Below are positions 12,789-24,600 of a stretch of 64,000 nucleotides of DNA, piece by piece (position 1 is the first letter of the stretch; each line of letters opens with the position of its first letter). A program made the translations under genes and the position numbers. The stretch covers positions 3,911,001-3,975,000 of the forward strand of contig JANTQA010000016.1 of assembly GCA_027625915.1 (NCBI GenBank), given 5' to 3'. The notes under the pieces are model-generated. The model saw only the letters and a list, made by a program, of their open reading frames with translations, had not been told where the DNA came from and searched no databases. The DNA is from Anaeramoeba flamelloides. Taxonomy: Eukaryota; Metamonada; Anaeramoebidae.

Positions 12789-12932
12789 TTAAGGGACATG
12801 CCTCTATTATTTGATTTTTTTTTGACCAATTTCTAAATAAGGATTCCTTATCTAGAAATATGTTTAATATTGAAAACAAACAGGGTTTTTCAAATATAAG
12901 TAATTGGCAAAAAATTTTAACAATCTCTATTA
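12789..12932 (+). repeat. MITE family Q, left part (copy 1)
   Basis: It starts TTAAGGGACATGCCTC and continues with the family core ACCAATTTCTAAATAAGGAT and CCTTATCTAGAAA, as in the complete copies at 13299-13487 and 52228-52420. The right end is missing; foldback R begins where it stops. Confidence 0.6.
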
Positions 12933-13992
12933 ACAATTGTGAAAAAAATTTTATTCATTAAAAAAAATTGGGTACTTCAAAAATTTGTTTTCGTTTTTTA
13001 TTTAGTAATATTAGCAAAATGGTTTTTGATCAAAGTAAAATTTTATGAACAAATCTTACATTTAAGAAAAACCAAAGCCATTATCAATAATAATTTTCAA
13101 AAACAATATTAAACTGTTTGCATTTTAACCTTTTAGAATTACTGTGAAACACTAAAAGAACAAAAATTGACTTTTCATTGTAAACTTATATAAAAATAAG
13201 AGAACTATTTATGGAGATATATTAAAATCTATTAAAACAAAAAGATATTTATCATTGTTCTTTAACACAAATTTGTCAAAGTTAATCTTAAATATCTTTT
13301 AATGTGCTAGTCTCTATTTTTTTTTTTTTTTTTTTTTTTTGACCAATTTCTAAATAAGGATCCCTTATCTAGAAACGTGTTTAAAATTAAAAATAAATAG
13401 GGTTTTCCAAACTAAGTTATTGGATCGATTTTTTTAACAATCTATATTAAGTTAAGGTTAAAAAAAATAATAGAGATTAGTCCCTAAAACCAAATTGAAT
13501 AATAAAATCAAAGAACAAATGATATTTTTTCCAAAGAGATTGTTTTCTATTAATGTTTTACAATCAAAAATTAAAAATGCCAAAATATTATGATTTCAGA
13601 ATCCATCTAAATTCTTTAAACCCACGTAAAAAACTTTAATTTAAAACAATTATTAATTTTTGGTCTTCCCAAACAATGAATAAAATGATCTTGGAATGTA
13701 ACACAATAAAAAAAAATGAAATTTTTTTGTAAAGTTAACAATTAAAAGTATATTTTTGAAATTTTAGAGTTCCACAGTAATTCTAAAAGGTCAAAATGCA
13801 ACCAGTTTAATATTGCCTTTAAAAATTATAATTGAAAGTGACTTTGATTTTTCTTAAATGTAAGATTTTATCCATAAAATTGTACTTTGATCCAAAATCA
13901 TTTTGCTAATACTAACAATTTAAAAAACGAAAACAAATTTTTGAAGGACACAATTTTTTTTAATGAATAAAATTTTTTTCACAATGGTTTAA
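12930..13992. repeat. Foldback element R with a nested family Q element
   Basis: Two arms of about 220-235 bp face each other: 12930-13150 and 13757-13992. Shared words include TGTGAAAAAAATTTTATTCA, ACGAAAACAAATTTTTGA, TCTTACATTTAAGAAAAA and CTTTTAGAATTACTGTG, each found in reverse complement in the other arm. The loop contains the complete Q element at 13299-13487. No transposase-like frame is present. A further R-end fragment lies at about 14370-14430. Confidence 0.7.
13299..13487 (+). repeat. MITE family Q, copy 2 (complete)
   Basis: About 189 bp with ends TTAATGTGCTAGTCTCT and AGAGATTAGTCCCTAA, a poly-T run after the left end, and the shared core around TTCTAAATAAGGATCCCTTA. It sits in the loop of foldback R, so it is either a later insertion or part of R's history. 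Confidence 0.7.
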
Positions 13993-14004
13993 TATAAATT
14001 ATTT

Positions 14005-14093
14005 TTTACCAGAATTTAAATTCTGTGCCTTAATTTGAGATTTTTTTCTGTCTTAAATCTCGTTCAAAGTTTGTATCTTAAAAGTTGAACTGA
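14005..14093 (+). repeat. MITE family G, right-end fragment
   Basis: The phrase AGAATTTAAATTCTGTGCC, then TTAATTTGAGA, and the end CTTAAAAGTTGAACTGACTG match the right half of the 42.6-kb G element. Confidence 0.5.
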
Positions 14094-14129
14094 CTGTAAA
14101 TTTTATAAATGTTATCTTTCTTACACACA

Positions 14130-14365
14130 AATTAAAATATTTTTAATAAAATTTTTAGCTTAATTTCCCATATTGTAATCTCTTATCTCAACTTTTAAAA
14201 CAACTCAAGAGAAATAAACTTGGATCCCAAAACAATTTTACAAAGTTTTTTTAACATTTAAAAGAATAAAATGCTTTCTTCAAAGCTTATATAAAAAAAT
14301 ATAAAAATGGAAAATGAAGTGAAAATTTTCTGATATTTATTTGAATTTATCGGTATTTACTATTT
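14130..14365 (-). repeat. Repeat family P, copy 1
   Basis: It is the reverse complement of 49316-49560 (shared: CAACTCAAGAGAAATAA, CTTCAAAGCTT, TTTGAATTTATC) and also resembles 33529-33775 in the kinase intron. About 240 bp, with ends that resemble each other inverted around TTTATCAGTAT / ATACTGATAAA. Unassigned MITE. Confidence 0.55.
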
Positions 14366-14589
14366 AAAAAACGAAAACAAATTTTTAACTGACTCAATTT
14401 TTTTTTAATGACCCTAATTTTTTTCAAAAAGGTGAAAATGTTTTTTATTTTAAATTTTAAAATCAAAATTAGATTTTCATTTTCAGTCATGTTCTCATAT
14501 AATTTTACAAATTTTGGATTTTTTTGATTTCTGAATTCACCAAAGAGTTAAAATTAACCTGCCATAGAATATTTAAGCAATATCCCAAT

Positions 14590-15030
14590 TGGAACGGTAA
14601 TAAGTTGCTTGGTAATTGGATTATTTATCTATAAAATGAGAGTAGATTTTTGACTTTTTACGAATATTTTCAATTGATCAGAAAAATGGAATTACCTGGT
14701 TTTTGAAAATTTCAGGGTTTTAGATTGGACAGTAACCTCTTAGTTTATCCTTTAATTTTTATAAAAAAAAATTGAAATTTTCTGTCACTAATCTACATTT
14801 TGAGACAAATTTCAGAATGATCTTTTGTAACTTTGGAGTTCCCTGAATATTGAAAATTCAACCTTTAAAACTTCTCTCAAAATATAATATTTTACGAACA
14901 TTCTTATTTTTTTGTTAAACACTATATAACATTTTTTAATTGATAAGTTCATAAAGGTACAATTAAACTAATCCAATTTTTAGAGACACTTGAACCATGT
15001 TGAACTGTCATAATTTAAACTCCATACCCA
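14590..15030 (-). repeat. MITE family K, diverged partial copy
   Basis: The segment with TCACTAATCTACATTTTG and TGAATATTGAAAATTCAACC, then GAGACACTTGAACCATGT, matches the interior and one arm of the complete K element at 17594-18361 on the opposite strand. Divergence is high and the TTAAGG ends were not found. Confidence 0.45.
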
Positions 15031-15124
15031 TATACATTAATTTTACACTTTTCCATTTTTCAACAAATCCCTCAAACATCTTTTCAAAAATCAGTACTAC
15101 TATTTGTTGCAAAATAAAAGTAAC

Positions 15125-15299
15125 AAAATTTTCATTCAGCTTTCCAAAAATTATATTTCAAGAATAGATGTAACATTTCGAATTTTTAATTCTTAAAAGA
15201 TGCATAAATTATTAATTTCCCTGTTAGAATTGAGAACTTTGCTAATTTATTTTAATTCTTAAGAGATGATTTTTTATTTTGGAAAGCTTAATGAAAATT
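15125..15299. repeat. MITE family J, copy 2
   Basis: The left end AAAATTTTCATTCAGCTTTC and the right end GGAAAGCTTAATGAAAAT are inverted repeats bounding about 175 bp. The same ends occur at 11400 and 48097. It lies shortly upstream of the quinone reductase gene. Confidence 0.65.
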
Positions 15300-15638
15300 A
15301 TTATCTTATTATTGTACAATTAACAGTATTTATTCACCAAGGTAATAACCCAAAAAAATTGTATTCACTCTTTGAAGAAGTTTGAATAACATTTTTTAGA
15401 ATTTACAGTTCTAACTTTTCGAAAAAGTCTTAAATACTTTTGTGCTTTTTATTGTGTTTCAAGAATTTTTCTTTTTATGTCTAAATAATCAAGGTATCCT
15501 TACCAAAATCAAAAAACAAAAATTTGTTCAATTAAACAAAACGAAATTAAACGAATAATTCTTGGTTAATGGTTTCTTTCGTAATTTCCAATTAATTTTC
15601 ATTTTTTTTTTTTCATTTCTTGCTTGATTATCTTAAAA

Positions 15639-18600
15639 ATGTCTGAAAAGAAAAAAATTTTAATCATATACGCACATGTAATAACCAATATTCAATTTTA
15701 ATTTGATGGGTTCTCAAAATAAACCCAACCCAACCAGCATTCTTTTTTCTTCTAATTTTTTTCTTTTTTTTTAAATGAACAAAATTTCACAAACCACTTG
15801 TAAACGTTTTTCCATTGGGACACTTTTTAGCCAGAACCAAAATCCTTCAATGGAGCACTTTTAAATAAAGCAATTGAAATTTTTCAAAATCAGGAACATG
15901 AAGTAAAGGTTTCAGATCTTTATGAAATGAATTTCCAGGCTGTTGCAACAAAAAAAGACTTTACCTCTCTCAAAAACCCAGAGTTTTTTAAGATGCAGCT
16001 TGAACAAAGGCAAAATAATATGATCGATGAGATTAAAAACGAACAAAAAAAAGTTGAGTGGGCAGATCTGGTCATCTTTATTTTTCCACTTTGGTGGTCT
16101 GGAGTAAAACTTCTTTCTCTTTTTTTTTTTTGTTTTTAATTTTGTTATTAAATTCCTTACCAATCCCATTTATTTATTTAAACACCATTTAATTCTTGTT
16201 CTTTAAAAAAAAAAAAAAAAAAAAAAAAGTTACCAGCAATTCTTAAAGGATGGTTTGATCGAGTTTTGTAAGTCAAGCTTTCATAAACTTTTTCCATAAT
16301 TTTGTTTTCATTGTTACTTAAATAGCTTTTTTGAAATGAACCTTAATATACCAAACCAATAGAAGTAAACATTCAATTTCTTTCTTTCTCAATTTTTTTT
16401 GATTTTTGCAAATTGAAAAACGATCTTATTGATTATTATCATATATTACATTTATTTAATCTCTTATTTCTTAACAATCTTTAGCTACGCCTTGGAGCTA
16501 TCAATGTAGGTTTTTAAATTCTTTTCTTTTCTTTTTCTTTTTCATTTCATTTTCTTTTCATTTTTCTTTTGTTTTCACAACAAAACAAGGAAACAATTCG
16601 ATTTTATTACTGAAATAATCCATGTACAAAAAATAAAATCCATGTGCTTCTTTTTCATAGAAACTAGATATAATAAAAAAAAACCCGTTAAAGTTAAACT
16701 ACATAATAAATAAATATGAGCTAGATTTCTTCAAATACCATTTAGAACAAAAATCTGCTAACTTAAGTGCCTCTGTTTTTACAGTGTTTAATTTCATAAA
16801 ATCATAATTCCAAATAATAGTATTGAAATGAGTACTCTTCTTGTTTCTTGTATTCAAAAAAAAATAAATCCCTTTTTTCTTCCTACAACCATTTTCAAAA
16901 AGCGAAAACAACCATCGATAAAAAAAAAATCAAAAAACATGAAACACACCTATTAATGTTCATAATCCCTAAAATTTGAAAAAAAGATTATCTTGTTGAG
17001 GGTGTGGCAACTTGTTTATTTGATACTTAGCCGATCGATCTTGAGCTCGGTATGGGTTTTAATAGTGGTTCAAAATGGCAGTTTTTGACAATTTATTTTT
17101 TTTTATTCCGAAATCAAATTAAAGAGTTTAAGATTAATAGACTGATTTGTTGGTATTTAAGTTATAACGAAATTGATTATTGTGTTGTAAATTGAAATTG
17201 TTAATTAGCTTTGATTTTATTTGGTCTTTTCAAAAAAAAAATTTCTCGATTTTTAGTTAATTAAGTAAGAGGGAATAATAAATTTTCTTCTACAACCAAA
17301 AAATAAAATAAGATTTAAACACTTTCCAAACTATTGGTTTAACACTCATCAATTCGGATTTCGAAAAATAAAAAAAAATAAATTGTCAAAAATTTCCATT
17401 TTGAACCACTATTAAAATCCATACCAAGTTCAAGATCGATCGGCTAAGAACCAAATTAACAAGTGGCCACACCCGACACAAGATAGTCTTTTTTTCAAAT
17501 TTCAGGGGTTGTAAACCTTAAAGAATCTAAAAACAAGAACAACAAAAAAAATAATGAATAAAAGAAAATTAATCATTAAAAATAAAAACTTTTTTAAGGG
17601 ATTAGCCTCTACCAATGAGAAGTCTAGTATCAAAGTATGTTGTTATTGGACCTAACCACATTAGTGCTACATGGTTCAAATGTCTCTAAAAAATCGATTC
17701 GTAAAATAGTAATATTTGTTGATCTCATCAATTAAAAATGATCTATGTATTAGTAAAAAACCCACCAATTTCGAAATAAAATCTCCATTTCTCCATAAAT
17801 TTAATGGTTGAATTATCAATATTCAGACATACAAAGTCACAAAATATCTTTCTTAAATTTGTGGCGAAATGTAGATTAGTTACGAAAAAATTCGTTTTTT
17901 TTTAAAAATTAAATAATTAACCAATAAATTTTTTTGACAAATTATTTCTCAAATCATGCAAATATATTGATGCTACAAGTAGCTTTATCAAAAGCAAACA
18001 AAACTAATCAGTCTTTGTGCTTTTATGTTAATGATTATTGAGTTAATCTTTGAAATTCAAAAATTATAAAAATAGTTACTTTTGGAAGTTCTAAATCTAA
18101 ATTATTAAATACCAGAATACTTTATTTTGGGTTTCTATTATTAGATTTGGAAAAAGGAATTAAAAAAAAATTTTTTCAAAATGAAACTTTTTTAATTGTG
18201 ATCATTAGTAAAAAATGTAATAATTTATTGTGCAATAAGATTTCTAATAGATTTTTTAGAGTCACAGAAACTATTTGAGCCATGGTGCACTAATATCATT
18301 TACACCCAATTACAACATACTTTGATTCTTAGAGAAATCTATGGTGAAGCTAATCCCTTAATCCCAAAAAAATTCATCAAAAAATAAAATCCATTAATTT
18401 TCAAAAACTTTTCAAAAGCTTTGTATTTATTTTTCATCCAAAATAAAAATTGATTTTCTAAAGACTCGATTCAATAAAAACGAAATTCCAACTTTACAAT
18501 TGGATCTTTGATTTTAAACTTCCTAAACTAAAGCCAATCTAAAATTAATTCTCTCTTTTTTTGCAAAGTCTCTACAAGTTTGAAAAGAAAGAGTTAACTT

Positions 18601-21600
18601 TCCAAAGGGTATATAAACTTTGTTTCTAGTCAAATGGGTATCCAAAAAAAAAACATTTTTTTCAAATATCAATTATTTTTAAAAATTGACCTTTGAAGAA
18701 CAAATAAAAAATATGTGGAATAATACACAACAAAGGATAGTTGATATTTGTACGAAGTAAAAAATAAAAGAATATATTTTCTTAAAAATTGAAAAACTCA
18801 AAATTCTTACGGACACCCCTATTGAGAAAAGCAACAATGTTCGTTTTCAACTTCTACCGGTATTTGAATAATAAATATGAAACATTTTACACTTTGTTTT
18901 CCATACTTTTCTTTTATAAACCAAGTTCCCAAAACGAAGTATAATGGTATTTGTGGTCTCTATTTGAAAAAGTGAATGAAAATGAAGTAAAAATTTTTCA
19001 TATTTATTAGACAAATATCAAGATCAAAGATCGAATAGAATTGCAATAGAAATCAATATGATTTCTCAACAATCTTTACATGGTTCCAATAACATTAGAA
19101 TAACTCATATTTACCAAGTGACTATCGATCTTGTAATAAAAAAAAAATTTGTAAAAGAATTTAGGTTTCAAAAAAAAAAGTAAAAAAAGGAAAAGAGTAA
19201 AAATGAGAAAAAATTTTAAAAAAATTATTTGAATTTAGAAATTTCAAAAATAAATTTTCTAATATCCACCAAACCCTTTAAACACATTTAATCCATTCTC
19301 ACCACAACTGGGCACCTTTGGCTGGTTAATAGTTTAGTCTATACAAAAGCAGTAAATATGGGATTAATGAACAACCTTAACCTACACCAAACCAAAATAA
19401 TAACCACCATTATTATTCTTTGTGAATTTGTTTTACACTTGAACCTAATCTCTACCAAACCAAATAATTTTAATTACTCTTCGTTATTCTTTTATCTATA
19501 ATAAAAGCTTATTTGAACTTTCAAATTTCCAAAAGAATTAATATGAAGAATATAATTGTTATTATTTGAAACCATCTAAATGCCAAAAAAAAAAATCAAC
19601 ATCTTAAGGTTTCTTTTAAACTCTAAAAGTAAATATAGATTATTTAGTTCGGTTTCTCTAAAGATTAGGTTCAAGTGTAAAACAAATTCACAAAGAATAA
19701 TAATGGTGGTTATTATTTTGGTTTGGTGTGCTAGTTGTTTCTAAATAAAGACAATTGGATTCTTTTCTTTGTTTGATTTGATAATTGAAAAGCTCAAAAA
19801 AAAAAAACCAAACATTCTTTCAATTAAAATAATGAACTACAGTAATTACAAAAAGTTTGAGAATTTAATTGAAGTGTTAAAAAAATGAAGATTTTTTTTC
19901 CAAATTGAATGCTATCACAATTTGGAAAAAACCAATTAAAAAATTTTCCAATTTATAACTTGTTTGTATCAAATTTCCATCTTTCATTTTTCTAAAATAT
20001 TAGATCAGGAAAATGGATTTTTTTTATTTTCCTTTAATTCTACAAAACAAATCTGAAACAATCCAATTTCTTGATTTTATTGGTGATCTTCTTTTTCTTC
20101 TCATCTAATTTGTTATAAAATTTGAAACAAAAATGATAAATTTCAAATTGAATTTGAAAAAAAAAACATTCAAATTTGCTTTTAATTTTAGAAAATTTAA
20201 AAAAAAAACAAATTTCATTTTTTTTTTTTTATAATTGAAGAGAGGTGAAACAACAAAATTACCTTGTGTTTGCCATTAGGTTTTCCAGAATTCAAAAGAA
20301 TTGAGTAAAATCAAAGATTTTTCTCTATTCTTTTGAATTCTGGAAAACCGCCGTTAGCTTTTTTTTGATTTGAGAAATAAAAAGAAAATTTTTTAAATTT
20401 TCTTTTAATTTCTTAAATTAAAAAAAAGCTAGGCACTTGATGGCACTTTTCGTTAATTTTTTTAATTTCTTAAATTAAAAAAAAGCTAGGCACTTTTCGT
20501 TAGCTTTATAAGAATTTAAAAGAATTGACTAAAATCAAAGGATTTTTCTCTATTCTTTTGAATTCATGAAAATCAAGGCACTTTGACGGCACTCTACGGC
20601 ACTTCCTGAAACCCTAAAAATGTATTTAGAAGTTATTTATCCTAGCTATAATTTAGGAAAGATTATAACTCATAGGATATCTTTTCTTTAAAAAATGAAA
20701 AGAAAAAATTATTTTTAAGCAAAGACAAGAAAAAGAGAAAGAAAAGCAAGAAATGAAACAAAGTATAAAAATAGTAAAAAAAAGTAAAAACTTAAAAAGT
20801 TTTTTTTGCACTCCAAGTGTTGAATGGGTTGGTGGTTTTTTCCTTTTATGTAGATTTTTTTTGGATCGCCACCATAGTTTGTTTTAATAAAGAGATCTAA
20901 ATATTTGAACAATTTCAGATCAAATGAAATCAGTTACTTTATTAAGTTTTAATTTAGAACTCTATAGATGGTTTGAATCTATAAATTGCTGAGTTTTTAA
21001 GAATAAAAATTGGTTTTTCGAAATTTTCTTTTCAGTTGCTTTGCTTTTTTTTTTTTGCAAGTTTCCCAAATCTTGTTTTCACAAAATCCCAGTACAATAT
21101 ACCAACTCAACAGCAAAAACCCAGTCCAAGTAACGGCTCGACAGACAGTACGAAAGTTCAATTCGGTTCACTTTGGTTGGTTTCAGATCTCATTCGTTCG
21201 TTTAAGATCTTATCAGTTGCATAAATCCAGCCCAATTCGTTTTAGATCTGATCATTAACAAGTTTGGTTAGGTTAGTCATGACCAAGTCAACCAATTTTT
21301 ATAATGATTTTTTCTGACTTTGATCTTTCCCAAACACCTAAACAAGCAAAAAGAGGAGGAACCTAAGGAATCTAAGGAACCGAAGGAACTTAAACAACTT
21401 AAGAAGGGAAATTTGGAAAAGGTAAAAAGTATAAAGAAATCAAAAAATTTCATTTTTTCCCATATTTTTTTACTGGATGAATTTTCTATTTATTGGACAA
21501 AAAAGTTACATTGGAAAAAGATCAATTAGTTTTTTTATTATTGAAGAAGTGTAAATTACATTCAGGGTCAACTTATACTTAAATTTCTAAAAGGAAATTC

Positions 21601-24600
21601 AAGCGTAAAATCGTAGATTTCACGATTATTCATTAATGAAGTACATACCCTAATTATTTTTACAGTTGAAAAAGCAAAAGTAAAAAATATACAAGAAAAA
21701 AGGATAAAAGAAAAAAGAAAAAAAATTGAAATCTAAAAAGGGTTCATAAGAAGCAATTGATAAAAATCAAAAAAGCACAACCAATGCTATCTATAATTAA
21801 GAACTCCAAAAATCACAGCCACGATACTTTTGATTAATTTAATTTAATTTGAAAATTGATAATGAATGTTTATTTGGGGAGTAAGTTGTTGTAATTTCAG
21901 TTTTTCTTTTTGATCTGATTTGGCTTTTAACCTTGGTATTTTTTACCTTTTGCTTTTTTGTTTTTATTTTCAAGTTACCCACTACTATATATGTTTCAGT
22001 ATCTCAGTATTAACAAATAACCACTTGATCTTTTTCCTTTGTAAGTTTTTCTTCCCAATATAAAAAAGATTCGTCCAGTGAAAAATATGGGAAAAAAAGA
22101 AATTTAATATTATTTTACCATAAATGAAAAACAATTAAAAACCATACTATCCAATCTTTTTAACACTCAAAATTTTGTGATTTATTATGATGACTAAATT
22201 GAACTTCCAGTGTATGACAGTCATTTAATAAATTCGTCTCCTTTTTTTTTTTTTTTTTTAAATTTAGTTTGGAATTTACTTTTTCACTTTGATTTTCAAG
22301 TTAATTGTATTAATATTCAGTTAAACGATAATACTAATATGTGAATTAGATGGTCTTTTTTTTAAGTTCACTTTTTCTGCCTCTTTTTGAATAATGATTT
22401 TCCAAAAAGAAACTTTCAAAAAAAATGTTCACATAATAAGATTTTGGGAAAAAATGAAAAAATAAAAAAATTTTTCACTTTCTAAAAATGTTTTAAACTT
22501 TTCTAAATTTTCAATATTATATAGTTTTCACTTTTTGAAAACGCCAACAAAAAAAAAAAAAAATTAAATTTATCAAACATTTTTAAATTTAATTTTTTTT
22601 TTTTTTGCTATCTTTCCTTTTTTCTTGAATGTTTTTTGATTTTGCTTTTTCTTTTTCACCATAAAGATAATTAGTATATATCTTTCCCTTGAATAATTGT
22701 GAAATTTATGATTTTACACTTAGATTTCCATCCAGTAAAAAAAAGTAAAAGGGAATCTAGAGTGTGATTTACCCTTCTTTAATAATATAAAAACTATTAT
22801 TATTTACTGAATTAACATTAGAAGATCTCAATTTTTCTCTAATTAATTCTTGTAGTTTCTACATTTTTAATTTATTTTCTTTTTCATTTTTTGTCTGTAA
22901 TATTAATTGTAATTGTTTTTTTTTATTTGTTTTTAACTTGTTAAATTTTTTTTTTTATAAATTATTAAAAATATACTTTTTCAATATTAGGGCCAAAACT
23001 TTATGATCAAGGAGTTTTTAAGGAAAAGAAGTCATTACTTTCAGTTTCTACAGGTGCACCCAGATCATTATACACAGAAAGGGGATTAAATGGAAATATT
23101 TCAAAAATTCTTTATTCAATTACTCATGGTTGTCGTAAGTGAAAATTGATTTATTTTTTTTTCAATTTAAAAAAACAATTTCATTTTTTTCAATTTTTTT
23201 TTTTCCCTTGTTCATAATATCTTGTCTAGCATCAAAGAATTAAGTTTAAATAAAATTAGCATTGAAAATTATTATTATTTTTTTCAATATTAAAGAAAAA
23301 CTATTATGAAAGATAAAATTAAATATATTTAAAGGAATGTTTTTATAGATTTTAAGCCAACCTTTTATAAGTCTTACAAATTTTGAATCATTACAATTAT
23401 TTTTTTTTTTTTAAATTTTCATTTATTGAGAAACTTTGTTTATTAGTAATTGATTAAAAAAGTAATGTTGTTTCTTTTAAAATAAGAATTGTTTTTCAAA
23501 TTAACATTTTTTTTTTTTTCTTCTCGTTTCATTGCACAAAACGAGAAAATAAGCACAAGTGTTTTAAAAGGAAAAAAGTATGAAAAAGGAAAACTAAAAT
23601 CAAAAAAAGAAAAAAGAAAGAATGAAAAGGAAATTAAGAATGAAAAAAATTTGGATATTTTTTCGATAAGTTTAAAGGATCTATTAAAGTATAAATACAA
23701 AATTTTGGTCTTTTTTTAAAGATTTTTTTCGATTCCATTTTATATCAACCCCACCAAACTAATCTTACTTAACAGATAAAATTAACTATTAAACTTTTTC
23801 ATCTAAAATTCTTGAATACATGACAAGTTAATTTTTCCGTTTCAATCTAATTTATTTCGCAAATAACTAAAATTTTCGTAAAAAAGATATTTTGTCGTGA
23901 AAAACTCAATTCTACCCGAAAAAGTAAATTTAAAGTAACCAAATTTTGTAAAAAAAATGTTTCATTTTTTAACATAATATTTTTTTTTTTTTTTAAATAT
24001 ATGAATTTTCCAGAATTATCAAATCATTAGATTAATCAAGTTTTTTTTGAAGTTACCAATTTATAAGTTGATAAACTTTTGTTTAACAACAAAATGATCT
24101 TCAAAACAAATTGTTTTTTTAAAATGAACAACAAAAAACAAGCAAAAATTAATAGTAAACCGATTTTAAATATTTTGAGGTTATTCAATATTTTTTATTA
24201 TTGAAAATCTGTTTATTGGATTTTTCCTTCCTGTGAATTCAGGAAGGGTGTCGTATAGTGTATCAGTTCATTTCTTTAATTGAAAATAAGCCTAACAACA
24301 GTTGATATTTTTTAATTTGGTCATACAAATGATATTATCATTTAAATATTATAATATTTGAATTATTTTTCTTATTCTCTTTTTTTATTTTGATAAATTT
24401 TGTTTAATTTCTCACTTCTCTAATTAGTAAATAAATAAAAATAGATTATTCAATATTTTGACAAGTTTTCTGAGAAATAAAAAAAAAAAGAAAACAATTA
24501 AAAAATAGAAAATTTATATTACATCACTTTTCATTTGTAAATAAAACCAAATTAAAGATTCTATTTACGATTTTTAAAATATAATTTATAAATAACATAT

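Noticed and set aside
21010-21529. A nested gene in the quinone reductase intron
   Set aside because: The coding-like pieces are short, in different frames and low-complexity. Kept only as a low-confidence note.
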